A stretch of DNA of 64,000 nt from Bathynomus jamesi (GCA_023014485.1 JAJOZX010002708.1:322001-386000); one strand, 5' to 3'; positions 10,386 to 21,603 are shown, numbered from the stretch's first letter. Notes: generated from the sequence alone by a model not told the origin. Made by a program: numbers and translations.

Positions 10386-11451
10386 CCGTGAAAAGTAAAT
10401 TGGTTAGGAATAACGTTGCAAAAGAGGAACAAGCCTGTGTCTACAGCATTCCCTGTAAAAGTTGTGATTTAGTATACGTGGGAGAAACTGGAAGAAATAT
10501 TGAAACCCGTATCAAAGAACACAAATATGCCTTCAGAAGTTGTAATACTAATAATGCCATTTTTATCACGCTAGCCAAAATAATCATGCTATAGATTGGG
10601 AATCAAGTAAGGTACTTTATAAATGTAATAATTATGTCAAAAGAAAAATAATAGAATCTGTGTGTATAGAAAAAGTAGATAATTTTAATTTGTGCGAAGG
10701 TACTTATAAGTTAGACCCTTTAATGAGATTCTTGGTCAATAAATCCCTTACGGAGTCGTGGGAACGTGTTCGAACCTAAGTGTGAATTTCTTAAATGTCT
10801 CTGGATTGGAATGTTTCCTTACTCGCTTTTAGTAAATGTAATAATGGAAGTAATTAATGTGGAAATAAATATATGCAGTAATTATGTCAAAACATTAGGA
10901 TCTGTATGTATAGAACAAGAAGATATTTTTAATTTGTGGAAATGTAGTTATAAGCTGACCCTGTAATAAAATGCCCCTTTGGTTTCGGGAGAACGATATC
11001 TAACCTAGGTGCGAATTTCTCAATGGTCTCTGGATTATTTCCTAATCGCCTTTTTCATTCGTTTTTCGGTTTATAGTTTCTGTATAATAAACAACAATGT
11101 AATAACCAATGTAATAATAAATTTATAATTTCTGTAATTAATAATTATGCAATATTAAATGTAATAAATTTAATTATAAATGTAATAATTATGTAAAAAT
11201 AATAGAATCTGTATGTTTAGAACAGGAAGATAGTTTTAAAATTTGTGCGAATGTACTTAATGAAAATGCCCCTCCTGTCTCGAGAGAATGGAATCCAACC
11301 TAGGTGCGAATTTCTTAACGGTCGATCCCTGAACTGTTTTTCTCTCTTGGTTTGTTTCATTTGTGTTTCTGTATCCACCCGAGGAGGATGCCAGTGGGCG
11401 TCGAAACTGTCGTGGAAATAAACTCTGTCTATTAGAGTGGGTTTTTATTCT
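10380..11451 (+). repeat. Inverted arm of Penelope element with three tandem 3' units
   Basis: The plus-strand copy begins at GTCTACCGTGAAAAG and contains the GIY-YIG domain and 3' region. A one-base loss near 10562 shifts the nuclease frame. Downstream the segment encoding the protein's last about 50 residues occurs three times in tandem (starts near 10621, 10874 and 11179). Each encodes a version of ESVCIEKVDNFNLCEG followed by the sequence AACCTAGGTGCGAATTTCT, with decay increasing away from the ORF. The same triplication is mirrored at 8130-8860. Confidence 0.85.
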
Positions 11452-12414
11452 CATATTTTGACCTTCACGTAAAAAAGTGAAGTTTTTTGCATTTATTTTG
11501 GTGCTTTTATTCTTCCTCAGTTAGAAGGTATTCCAATATGAAAGTATACGTAAGATGTTCATAAAAGAATGAAATTGAGGAGATAAATTGATACATTCAA
11601 AGAAGAATAAATAGACGGATAAATTACTAAAAGAATAAAAATAAACATCAGTTAAGCAGCATAAACATTATATAAAAACGTTGTTAGAATTTGTAGGAAA
11701 ACATTAGGTAGTTATAAGAATAATTAAGATCTTACGAATTTAGTGTAAAATTAAAAAAAGAACATTATGCAAAAGCTTAAGCTAAAAATAAATTGATATA
11801 ATTCTTTAAAAAGTATACATCTCTATCACAACATATACATTACGGATTCAATACTAAATACTGTACACGCATATGCTATACATATGAAAATACATACATA
11901 CATACATATATACAAATATGCTTTCAAATTAATCATCGCTGAACTGGTTATACATAATGGGCGAAAATTACTGTATGTAAAACTGGGAGTACTGAAGGTT
12001 GCGCTTCTGTCGTTTTTAGAATTAAAAGTTAATATATATATGATGTGGAACTAAGATTACCAAATGTCCGTTAACCCAGTATTATCAGGTGAGGTTGTCA
12101 CAAACCTCACATGTATAGGTGGCGTGCAATTTGTGTGTGTGTGTGTGTGTGGGTGTGTGTGCTTAAAGTTTACATATCGCGGAGGTGTAAAAATGTAATC
12201 TTCATGTGTTGCAGTTATGATTTGATTAAGATAATGACTTTATACTTATTGATCTAAATTAAATAAAAAAAATTGCAATGGATTTCCTCACACTCGACCT
12301 GAGTCATGATGTGATTTTGAGAACCTGAGTAATGCCCTGTTAAAGTCATGTATTGGTTAAACATTTTATGCATTAATGAAAGAATTTAGGAATTTGAAAA
12401 TTAATTCTAAATTT
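11452..12414. other. AT-rich spacer with (TG)n
   Basis: No gene seen. (TG)n microsatellite at about 12131-12162. Confidence 0.6.
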
Positions 12415-12430
12415 TTATTATATAAACAAG

Positions 12431-12639
12431 GGCTACGTCGTGGCCAATGACGTAACACCGCTTCCCGTTGATCAGCGAGGTTAAGCGACATTGGGTCGGA
12501 TAATAGTAGTTGGATGGAAGACCGTCCTCCGCGTTAGATGATGTAGCGACCCGTGGTTCGGATTCAACGTAAAGCTGTAGGTCCCCTCCGTCAGGTGACC
12601 TTAAATGTTGCGAAGGAGGTTAAACAACCCAATCATTAT
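12431..12639 (+). mobile_element. 5S rRNA-derived SINE (SINE3-type)
   Basis: The first about 110 bases resemble 5S rRNA: GGCCAATGACGTAACACCGC at the start, then GATCAGCGAGGTTAAGCGAC and TAGTTGGATGGAAGACCGTC, the internal promoter and loop regions. Part of the 5S middle is lost. The tail (GTTCGG...CTGTAGGTCCCCTCCG) matches the 3' tail of the LINE at 5888-5925. A 16-bp target duplication, TTATTATAYAAACAAG, flanks it at 12415-12430 and 12640-12655 with one mismatch. 5S head, LINE tail and long target duplication together define a SINE3-like retroposon. Confidence 0.85.
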
Positions 12640-12655
12640 TTATTATACAAACAAG

Positions 12656-13309
12656 AAAATTAAAAATGAGGTGCCAAAAAAACAACTTTGAGGTTAGCAA
12701 TAAAGGTTTGAAGTATTTTATAACTAATAATAATAATAATTTAAAATAGAATAAATTGAACAGTAATTCAAATTATTTGGGTAAACTTAATGAAAACTTT
12801 GAAGTTGTTAGAAAAATAGATTTGAATGTAGCTGAAGCTAATGGGCAAATTCGATAGAAAAGATATGACGTAAATTATGATAGTTTAATTTTGGTTAAAA
12901 AAGGGCGCTAAAGCCAAAGAAAACAACGAATTTGCGTTGGAATGTGAATGCAAAATCCATTTAATGATTTTAATATTTTAAAACTAAAACAGAAAACGAA
13001 AATGAAATAGAAAGAATTGAATTGAAGCTAAAAAAAATTTAACTTAGACACTGCCAATTTTTTGATTCCTGAACCATGTTTCAGTTCCTCTAAACTTGGA
13101 TGACGAATCAGGAGGAGAAAATGTTTACTCTTGATAATACATATTTATTATATATAAAACAATGAGAATGAAAAAGTTTATTACCAGACAAATAATCCAT
13201 ATAAGAGATAGTAATAATTTACCATAACTATTTAAAAGGTCTGTTATAAAGCAAATTAATGGTTCCGACAAATTTTTTTTAGAATTGGGCCGAAGTTGTT
13301 GTCAGTATA
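12656..13309. other. Unassigned AT-rich spacer
   Basis: No convincing gene or repeat. Confidence 0.5.
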
Positions 13310-13400
13310 CAGAGTAGCTACAAAGTCCCTTTGCAGTGAAATTACAGCATATCTGTAGGTTGCCTTGTTTTTCATGCAAAAGTACTTTGTGGCCACCCTG
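13310..13400. mobile_element. Mini mariner-type MITE (91 bp)
   Basis: Ends CAGAGTAGCTACAAAGTCC and the imperfect inverse GTACTTTGTGGCCACCCTG, flanked by TA. No coding capacity. Confidence 0.6.
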
Positions 13401-13445
13401 TATATTTGTGCTAAAGGTACGAAAGAGTGTCTTTTGCTTCGCTTG

Positions 13446-13668
13446 TAAGAAATTTCGGATCAAGTAAAGATAAGCACCCCAGCCTTCTTTAATTAGCCTT
13501 ATAAGGCTAACTAACGAAAATATCACGACCTAACCTAACCACTCGTCAAGGGCGTACAGTTGACTTAACGATTGGTTAGGTTAGGTCGTGATATTTTCGT
13601 TAGTTAGCCTTATAAGGCTAATTAAAGAAGGCTGGGGGTGCTTATCTTTACTTGATCCGAAATTTCTT
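13446..13668. repeat. Perfect fold-back repeat with TTAGG units in the arms
   Basis: Arms of about 95 bp at 13446-13541 and 13573-13668 are near-perfect inverse copies separated by a 31-bp spacer. Each arm holds an inner palindrome TTAGCCTTATAAGGCTAA and a CCTAACCTAACC tract at the loop side. The structure can extrude as a long hairpin. Confidence 0.85.
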
Positions 13669-13785
13669 AACATCATGTTAGCTTTAGCACAGAAAAAATG
13701 CAAAACTTCTTAAGTGAGAAATGACAAGCAGTACGGTATAACTGTTAAATACGAGAGATGATACGAGTAATACAGCATATATATA

Positions 13786-13884
13786 CAGGGTGTCCCATAA
13801 GTCTCTTTACCCCTATTGCCGTCACCCTATTCAAGAAGGAAAAGGTTCAGGGGTAGAGGGACTTACGACTTACGGGACAGCCTG
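13786..13884. mobile_element. Mini mariner-type MITE (99 bp)
   Basis: Starts CAGGGTGTCCCATAAGTC and ends with the imperfect inverse GACTTACGGGACAGCCTG, in TA-rich flanks. Confidence 0.65.
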
Positions 13885-14124
13885 TTTATAAATAGAGTCG
13901 GGTCACAGGTTCGATGCGTGGGCTCGATATCGCGTTACGTATGGTGCTACGGCGCGGTTTGGATTACGCACGGGACTATAACGTACGGGTGGGCCTCGCG
14001 GGTACACGGGGGCGTAGTAGAACTGAACAAAAAATTAACCATAAAATAAATAAATACTGCTGTGACGTCATAATAATTGTAATTTTTTAAATACAGACAT
14101 ACACTTTATATATATATATATATA

Positions 14125-14480
14125 CCGGGTGGCCCATAATTCAGGAACCATAGGGACAAGTGTATTTTTTTTCCTAATAATTCTTGTACTTTCTAATAAT
14201 GTTTTTTTTTCTTTTTTCTTTTTGATGAATTACCTAGATGACGTACCGATAAACAAACTACGTGGCATGTTTTTTCAGGAAGTTCGCAAATACCTTGATA
14301 AAACGTTCCCCAACAGATGGGTTGGCCGAAGTGGTCCTATTGAATGGCCATCCAGGTCACCAGATATCACTCCACTCGATTTTGATTCATCCAAAAGAAA
14401 CTAAAGAAAAAAACATTAGGAAGTACAAGAATTATTAGAAAAAAAATATTCCTATAGCTCCTGAATTATGGGCCACCTGG
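14125..14480 (+). mobile_element. DD41D-type mariner remnant (356 bp)
   Basis: Terminal repeats CCGGGTGGCCCATAATTCAG and inverse, in (TA)n flanks on both sides. A fragment at 14273-14385 reads VRKYLDKTFPNRWVGRSG, then WPSRSPDITPLDF, homologous to the segment before the third Asp of the DD41D elements in this window. The rest of the transposase is deleted. Confidence 0.85.
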
Positions 14481-14512
14481 TATATATATATATATATATA
14501 TAATATATATAT
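14481..14512. repeat. (TA)n microsatellite
   Basis: Simple TA repeat immediately downstream of the DD41D remnant. Confidence 0.9.
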
Positions 14513-14599
14513 ATTCATAGACCATTAGAAATATTAATTAACGTTACCAATTTATGCGCAACACGACTTAACAAGAACTTAACCCTTAACCGCCCAAAT

Positions 14600-16862
14600 G
14601 GACAAATTTGTAACATGTCAAATACATGCATTCATAACTTAACCCTACAAAAAATTCAGGCGGTAAAGGGTTAATAGGTAAGAATAATCGCGTCGATTGG
14701 TCCAATGTTAATATGCAGCAGAGAATAGAATACAAAGACAGAACATGTCACCTCTTTAATAATTTAGAAATTTTGCACCTTGGCTGTAATAATCCTTGCT
14801 CAAATGATTCTCACTGTAAACTCATAGATAGGTATTATAGTAAGATAATATCCCTGTTAAGAGAAGCAGGAAGCCCCTTGATTAAATCTTACAACTATCA
14901 TACTAAGGTTATTCCTGGATGGAATGATTTTATTGCCCCCTTGAAGAGGGAATCGAAAGACGCCTACGATTTGTGGTGCATTCATGGTAGACCCAGATTA
15001 GGACCAGTATACATAAATATGTGTAGAAGTCGGGGTCAGCATAAGGCGGCCATAAGGCGATGTAAACAGGAAGAAGAGTCTATTCGAGCATCAAAAGCCT
15101 GTGAAGCTCGCATAAATAACGATAATAACAAATTTTGGAAATTTGTTAAGAATCAAACGAGTGTCAAAAATGTCCTCCCTCCGACAATCGATGGGGTGTC
15201 GGGGGAGGATGAAATTGCAAAGCTGTGGAAAAACCACTACTCTAACATTCTTAATAGTGTGAGTAGGGATAATCTTAAGATAGATTGCAGCGAAACGATT
15301 GTGGGAGGGACAAGGGAAAATATTTGATATCATTTTCTGAAGTAAAGAGGTTAATTAAAGAGTTAAAGACTGGTTCTGCGTCAGGGGTAGATGACTTATC
15401 GAATGAGCACTTAAAATATGCAAATGACGTAGTATGTCTGCATATATCATTGCTCCTATCAGCCATGCTTGCTCATAGCTATATCCCTGCAGAGTTCATG
15501 AGGGTATATATCTTGCCCCTGGTCAAAAATAAGTATGGAGACATTCTGTCCAGCAATAATTACAGGCATATTGCTGTCGCTTCCTGCTTCTCGAAACTAC
15601 TAGAAAAACTCTTGTTACTCCGATTAAATTATTTCCTATGGACATCTCCTAATCAGTTTGGCTTTAAAAGGTCCCACTCAACTGACCTGTGTATCTATGT
15701 ACTTAAAGAAACAATATCTAAATACATTGACAGTAATTCAACCATTTATAGCTGTTTCCTTGATATAAGTAAGGCATATGATAGGGTGAACCACAATATT
15801 TTATTTGAAAAACTAGAAGACAGGAAGGTTCCCATGTACATATTAAATTTATTGAAATTTTGGTATTCCCACCAATCTTTCACTGTTAGGTGGGGCAATG
15901 TACTATCCGAGTGTTTTGGCTCCTCTTGCGGGGTGAGACAAGGCTCCTTGCTCTCCCTATGCTGTTTAATGTGTATATTGACGGATTAATTGCTTCACTT
16001 AATGCGGCAACAGTAGGATGTTGTATAGATAACACAAGGATAAATAACTTAGTTTATGCCGATGATATGGTGTTAATAAGTCCCTCTGTTAAAGGTCTGG
16101 ATCGGCTACTAAATGTCTGCGAAGTGTATTCGCAGAAACATGATATTCTTTTTAATGTTACAAAAACTAAGGTTATGCAATTTCATCCTAAAAGCTGTAA
16201 TCAGCCAGCTGATATAAGGTTTAAAATGAATGGTGAAGTAATTGAGGAAGTACAAGAGTTTAAGTATTTGGGTCAAACTATTACCAGCTCCTTGAGTGAT
16301 GACTCGGATATAAGAAAACAATCTCGAAGCCTGTGTGCTAAAGCGAATATGACCATAAGGAACTTTCGTTTCTGTACAAGTGAAGCTAAAGACACACTCT
16401 TTCGTACTTTCTGCAGTAATATATACGGTCAGCAACTCTGGGTGAATTATAAAAAAGGTTCTGGCAGAACCCTAAATTTGCTGTACAACAGGTCTTTTAG
16501 ACTCTTACATAAATTACCCCCGAGATGCTCAGCTTCGCAAATGTTTGCTACCCGCAATGTTCCGAGCTTCCCGGAGGTAACAAGACGTGCTCAACACAGT
16601 CTAATGCAAAGAATTAAAAAATCAACCGACCCGATCATCCAAGCTATCCATGAGTCCTGCCATTTATCCTCTAAGCTATGGACTTCTTGGTACGAAAACG
16701 TCTGTCTGTAGCTCCACTTAACTTCGACAGTGCAGTATTATTTCTAATCAATTGTATATATTTTTATCCTTAGTGTATGAACTGTCATTGTATTAATAAT
16801 ATTTGTCATATGGACTATAGTCTGCCAATAAACCTTTCATTTTCATTTTCATTTTCATTCAT
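14600..16862 (+). mobile_element. LINE, 5'-truncated, with (TTTTCA)n tail
   Basis: Encodes most of a reverse transcriptase and its C-terminal domain. It ends with AATAAA at about 16830 and a tail of CATTTT repeats (16839-16860), the short-repeat 3' end found in several LINE clades. A similar tail (TGCCAATAAAGCTTATCATT) occurs near 25262, suggesting a second decayed copy there. Confidence 0.88.
14713..16711 (+). pseudogene. LINE reverse transcriptase (I/jockey superfamily, Nimb-like)
   Basis: Three frames overlap: 14713-15327 (linker region with PGWNDFIAPLKRESKDAY), 15285-15989 (RT N-terminus: GSASGVDDLSNEHLKY, NQFGFKRSHSTDLCIYVLK, CFLDISKAYDRVNH, GVRQGSLLS) and 15890-16711 (FNVYIDGL, catalytic VYADDMVLISPS, FKYLGQTITSSLSDDSD, CSASQMF). 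Two frameshifts, near 15320 and 15950, separate them. The YADDMVLISPS and SLSDDSDIRKQ pattern fits the Nimb/I-like group; clade is by eye only. The endonuclease region upstream is missing. Confidence 0.88.
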
Positions 16863-17204
16863 ATATATATATAATTTCTCACATTACTTCCCTTTTTCCC
16901 CCTACACCCCCTTGTAATCCACTACCCAACACTTTTTCTACCACCACGAACATTCCCATGTGTAATCCAGGGAGACATCGTGACCAGTGGTCACTCCCCA
17001 CATGTCCACATCCCATCACGGACAGTTCCTCAGCCCAGAATCTTTGAAAAAGATGCCCCAGAAAAATAAGAAAAGGGGAGGAATAGCAAATTTGAAAGAG
17101 GGAAAGAAACGCTTTTCCGAAATAGAAAAGAAATACTGTAGCTGTGAAATTAGTTAATTGCACTGACAGTAAAAGAATGAACGAAAAACTAGAAACTAAA
17201 TCAG
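16863..17204. other. Unassigned spacer
   Basis: No convincing coding signal. The frame on the minus strand at 16879-17223 is low complexity and matches nothing I recognise. Confidence 0.5.
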
Positions 17205-17890
17205 GTAGCAATAAACAAAGCAAAAAGAGTCGCGGGACAGGTACTAAGAACGTTCAAAAGGAGGGACAAGACAGTAATGATTCCCCTGCTGAGAACACTG
17301 ATTATACCAAAACTTGAATACTGCTCAGTTTTGACGTCCCCATATAAAAAGGAAGAAACTAATAAACTAGAAGAAACTCAGACATTTCACAGCCAAGATT
17401 GATGGCTGCAAAGAATTCAACTACTGGGAAAGACTACGTAAACTAAATCTGTACTCCCTGGACAGAAGAAGAAGAGAGAGGTATACCATAATCTATATAT
17501 GAAAAATGATCGAAAAACTGGTACCAAACCTAAAACTAAACCCAATTACCAGTCAAACAACACTGGAAAATAGGAAAGGAAGAGTGCGTAGTGTTCCCAA
17601 ATTAAAGGCCCGACAAGGGACCTCCTCAACACTGAAGGAAAATAGCTTGTTTGTCAGGGAGCCAAGACTTTTTAACCAGCTTCCAAAGGACCTCAGAAAC
17701 GTTACAGGGGTCAAAGTTGAAGTCTTCAAGAGAAGACTAGATGCCTGGTTCAGGACGGTACTAGATGAGCCGGGTGTACCTGGCTATGTGGGGTGGAGAG
17801 CGCGAGAGCAACTCGCTTCTCCACCAAGCCAGACCTAGAGGCGGGGCCACCAGCTTGACCTTCGTGTGAAGAGAGACCGACACACGAAAC
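17205..17890 (+). mobile_element. LINE 3' fragment (CR1-like C-terminus)
   Basis: A degraded RT C-terminus: LIIPKLEYCS (in another frame near 17300), YWERLRKLNLYSLDRRRERY near 17430, then the open frame 17506-17838 with VPKLKARQGTSSTLKENSL and FNQLPKDLRNVTGVKVEVFK. This order (YWERL, LERRRERY, LFNxLP) is typical of CR1-group LINEs. Several shifts; only the last about 200 residues remain. Confidence 0.8.
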
Positions 17891-17910
17891 CGTAACGAGG
17901 TTAACGAGTT

Positions 17911-17932
17911 ATATATATATATATATATATAT
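17911..17932. repeat. (TA)n microsatellite
   Basis: Simple TA repeat. Confidence 0.9.
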
Positions 17933-18155
17933 GATACACACAGACCGTGCATGGAACAAGGAACTCTTCTAGGAAAATTAAATCCACTATAGTCCGAATA
18001 AGTAATGGTAAATGACAAATACTATAGTTTTTTCTTTTTCATGATGCTAGCCAGACGCGGGCAACGGGTCACGCAAAGAGGTCCCAAAAATATAGCTTCC
18101 CTCATCAGCTATCTGCAAAGCAGATAGGATCCAGCTTTGGGTCAGGATCTTGATC

Positions 18156-19924
18156 CTAGATCCTGTCCTCAGCGATAGCAAATAAAAGGATATTTTCAGG
18201 ATGACAAAAGTAACAGTTGTTTTGTAACACAGGACGACTAATGTCTTGGTCGATTGTATGTAGTTTTTGATAAAGCTCAATCATGAAGTAAAAATTTTTG
18301 GTCCCATCCTGGCAAGACCAGTTTGCTTTGATATAGAACCATGCAGGAGCATAGAAGTTCAGTATAAAATGAGCAATCCTTTGAAGTGTCTCTAATGGTT
18401 TTTCGTGCGACATGTAATAACGTAAGAGACGATTTGCTTTTGTCAGCTACCGTGCATTATTGAGAGACCCAGGTTGAGCAGTTTCTAACAATTTGATAGC
18501 TGGACCTCTATCATGATCGTTTTGAATAGACAAACACGCCTTATGGAGGTATTGCTGGTCACTGCTGACATCTGCTAGCACTTCTTCTGGTAAGTCCATC
18601 ATTTTCCAGCGAGGTGGAAATTTTGCAGTTGGTCTGTTCTTTGGATCAAAGTTCAGATCCTTGCCGATTTTGCCCTGTGAACTTCTAGGTCCTGTCGTTT
18701 GCCCGTCAAGAACTTCCAGTTATTTTCTCGAGGGAAGTGTGAAGTAAGTAAATAAACCAGTGTAGTAGTTTTCCCAATGTCAGCTCTAGTTTTCTAATTA
18801 CTCCATTTGATTTACCTGTATTTACATTAGTTGCATCACAAACTACTGCTTTTAAAGTCGATGCAATATCACTTCCCTTTCCACTTTCAGGAGCAACATG
18901 GTCAATATATTCGTTTCCTGGAAATGAAACTAACATATAGTGGTCTTCATTCAAAGTTCGCTGGCATTCTCCCTCTTTTGAAAGATTTTTATAAATTTTT
19001 CCATGAAATCCAAGGCAAACTATTCCTTTATTCTGTTCTCCATGCTTCTTTCTTTCCACGCTTCGCCACAAGGTTTTTTGACGACGTAGTTTACTGGGAT
19101 CAATCGTAATATTTTCAGATAATAGATTAAGATCTTTTAAGACAGCATTAGCAATTAAACAAGCATCACGGTTGCTTATTTTGTATCGATCAACTGCCTT
19201 GCATAATTCTGGATATTGGTGTTGATTCTGAGAAGTGGTACCTTCTGTATCTAACTCGTACTCGCTCAATTCGAAATCTTCATTTTGATGACCTTTTTCA
19301 CTTTCAGAGCTGATCTCACCAATATCACAAGGAATCAACTGCATTTCCTGGACAAAACTCTTTGGTTTATCTTTAAAGAATTGTCTTTTATGCTTTCTGT
19401 TTTCCATTTATTGTAGTTTTGAAGTTTTCACTTTGTCCAACTTACTTATAATCATTTTTCGTTCAGTATGTTGATCAATCCAGAACTCCCATTCATCATT
19501 CGGGATTTTCTCGGCCTTAGCGCATTTACACTCACTTCTTTTATGAAAACAGGAGGCATAGCACTTGCAGCAACATATGTCATATAAATTTCTGAAGGAA
19601 TCATATTTACTTTGATAAGTGCTGGAAGATCTTTTACTCATGGGATATTTTCAAAGTTCTTGTCCCTTCTCAATTAATCTCTTTACCTCAATTACTATGC
19701 TTTTGAAGTCGATTGATGGAATGGAAGCACGGATATATATCATTCACTTCTTCCGCGATAATTTCAGCGTATTTCTGATTGCTAAATGTTGCAGTAATGA
19801 GCTTATGTTTAAGATAAGCTTTGAATACATCCTCACAAGTTGGTAGTTGGTTGCCAGGAAGCTCTGCTGGCGTTCCGAAAACAGAATGTTTCACTTTTGC
19901 TCTTGTTATACCAGAAGAGGCCAT
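18156..19924 (-). pseudogene. Unclassified gene family B, copy 1 (C-terminally truncated)
   Basis: Reads right to left from ATG at 19924 (MASSGITRAKVKHSVFGTPA) through frames 19924-19688, 19641-19408, 19407-18706 and a degraded stretch to 18156. Features: a Cys-rich motif CCCKCYASCFHKRSECKC (about 19590-19500), the phrase NDEWEFWIDQHTERKM, an acidic stretch, then VSFPGNEYIDHVAPESG and VCDATNVNTG. The last has the look of an RNase H-like Asp motif. It ends after HPENILLFAIAEDR, before the C-terminal VER motif kept in copy 2. Stop codons and shifts show it is dead. I recognise the pattern from uncharacterised invertebrate proteins but know no tested function. Confidence 0.7.
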
Positions 19925-19950
19925 TACAAGCTACGCTATTAATCTGAAAC

Positions 19951-21339
19951 CAGAGACATGTTAAGAGCAGAGCACTTAGGGCACGTGCCCTGGGCCCCGC
20001 GCTCTAGAGAAGAGACTCTGCTTATTATATAAAATTAGATCAGATTTTGTGTCATTAGATATAGGTTTTTGGAAAGTGGAAACACATCAAGAAAAAACTA
20101 AAAATGGTTGGAAAATAACATTATTATTGCACTTTTATTTTTACATATAGGTAATAGCTGATTCTGCTGATGAATTGCTGTTTTTACTTTACACTGATTT
20201 CCTCCATGTTTTTTTTTTATTTTCCTTACTTGATTAATTATCCTTTCAAGTCTCAACACTATTTCTTACGTATAACGTACAGTATCATTGCCTTTTGTAT
20301 ATTTACATTGGCGCAGAATTTTTCTAACAAGTTAACTGCCATTTGGCAACTCCGTGTCTCGCCCTAACGCCAAAGAGAGGTAGGTCTAAAGATGTCGAAT
20401 GCTTCCAGCGTTCAGTTTTTTATTTCCGCTGTGAGGGGAAGGTACGTCTTACGTAAAGTGTGTTTGTATGTGTGTGTGTGTTTTTCTATTGAATGACAAC
20501 ATATAAAGCTTGATACATATGGTACATCTACATAGGCTGGGTGCTTTTAAGATGGCAAGATCCCCTTTCGTCTTTGTTTTGCTGTTTGTTAAAAAAAAAG
20601 GTTGATTTTTTTACTTAACTGTAAGTGTTATAATTTTCAGGACATTATTGTCGTCAAATTGTCAAATGTAAAATTATTTTGCAATAAATCGCTAATTATT
20701 TCAATTGTTTGGTACAAGAAACCTTGCATTTATTCATATTACCAACTATATCTTATATTCTGTCATGTTATTGTAACTAATATACAGTGGTGTAGTGCTA
20801 AATAAAGAAGTGAGGGAACGCATTTTGAAAGTGTTACTCAGATGCGGGGGGGGGGGGGACAATGGCGAGCGCGGCGAGCCCATACAGCTGGGGTCCGGGG
20901 GCACTGTAAGCCCCCTGGAAATCTTTTGAAATCTGACCAATTTCAGGGATATTTTGAGGTCATATGCACTGGATATTAGGATACATTCCAAGGTTGAAGA
21001 TGCAGTATTCCAGTGTCATTAGATATATGACATCCAGTACGATCAATAAAAATAGCTAACAACTGGAATGATTAACTAAAAAAAAGTTAACAACTGGTAC
21101 GCCGTGGTGACTGTTTCACCAGATCTTTATAGGCTAGCATTGCCTCAGTCGAAGCTAAAAGAAATGAAACAGTTAATGATTCTTTACTCATATTTCTTCT
21201 AGGAGTGGGAATTGAAATTTCATGACGTTAGAGATTTGTAAGTTCGGATTTATTTGAAATAGTGAGGGAACGCCGTTCTGTCTACCAAAAAAAGTAAGGG
21301 AACGCCGTTCCCACGCGTTCCCACAGCACTACACCACTG

Positions 21340-21384
<45 letters not shown>

Positions 21385-21603
21385 TAATAGTATAATTTTT
21401 ACAATTTTTTTCACATATTTTTCATATTGTTGACCTTATTTTTTGTTGGGAGGAGATATTTAAAATTGATGAGTCCACCACACTGTATGCCATGATTAAG
21501 CCTGTAAATTGTAATATGCATTAATTTTATATTCATATATTGCTATGGTTTCCATGTGTGTTCACGAAACCAATGGGCCCCGCAGTAGCTAAACACGCCC
21601 CTG
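19951..21603. mobile_element. Non-autonomous hAT element (8-bp TSD TCTGAAAC), split
   Basis: Starts CAGAGACATGTTAAG and ends CTAAACACGCCCCTG, imperfect inverted repeats. A perfect 8-bp duplication TCTGAAAC lies at 19943-19950 and 21604-21611. GGGCCCCGCGC near the left end matches GGGCCCCGCAG near the right in inverse. It inserted just upstream of family B copy 1 and later received the hAT MITE at 20785-21339. Confidence 0.75.
20785..21339. mobile_element. hAT MITE copy 2 (8-bp TSD CTAATATA)
   Basis: Same element as 6333-6882, 555 bp, over 95 percent identical by eye, with terminal repeats CAGTGGTGTAGTGCT and inverse and a perfect duplication CTAATATA at 20777-20784 and 21340-21347. An expanded G run near 20845 is the main length difference. 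It is nested in the hAT element 19951-21603. Confidence 0.92.

Larger units (their letters stand above)
7996..11451 (-). mobile_element. Penelope-like element with inverted 3'-end copy
   Basis: The central minus-strand RT/GIY-YIG gene (about 10380-8667) is flanked by two nearly identical inverted arms: 7996-9071 (element 3' end) and 10380-11451 (the same 1.07 kb, inverted). Penelope elements are known to carry terminal copies in direct or inverted orientation, usually with the upstream one 5'-truncated, and that is the layout here. Both arms end at GGGTTTTTATTCT. Arm differences are a few bases, such as GCCAGTTGGC against GCCAGTGGGC, so the rearrangement is recent. The left RT start is cut off at the 10380 junction. 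Confidence 0.9.

Noticed and set aside
11376..11412. Possible hammerhead ribozyme in the Penelope 3' region (GATGCC/GGCGTC stem followed by GAAAC).
   Set aside because: Penelope elements often carry hammerheads, but the required CUGANGA core is absent (CCGAGGAG instead) and no helix III with a UH cleavage site pairs. Kept out of the feature list.
7996..11451. LTR retrotransposon with inverted LTRs.
   Set aside because: The encoded protein is RT plus GIY-YIG with YVDD, not gag-pol, and the arms contain coding sequence, so it is a Penelope-like element.
12443..12560. Functional 5S rRNA gene.
   Set aside because: Part of the 5S body is missing, and a LINE-like tail with flanking target duplication shows it is a retroposed SINE.
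16879..17223. 114-residue minus-strand frame rich in Leu/Phe.
   Set aside because: Low complexity, no recognisable domain, opposite to LINE fragments; probably chance.
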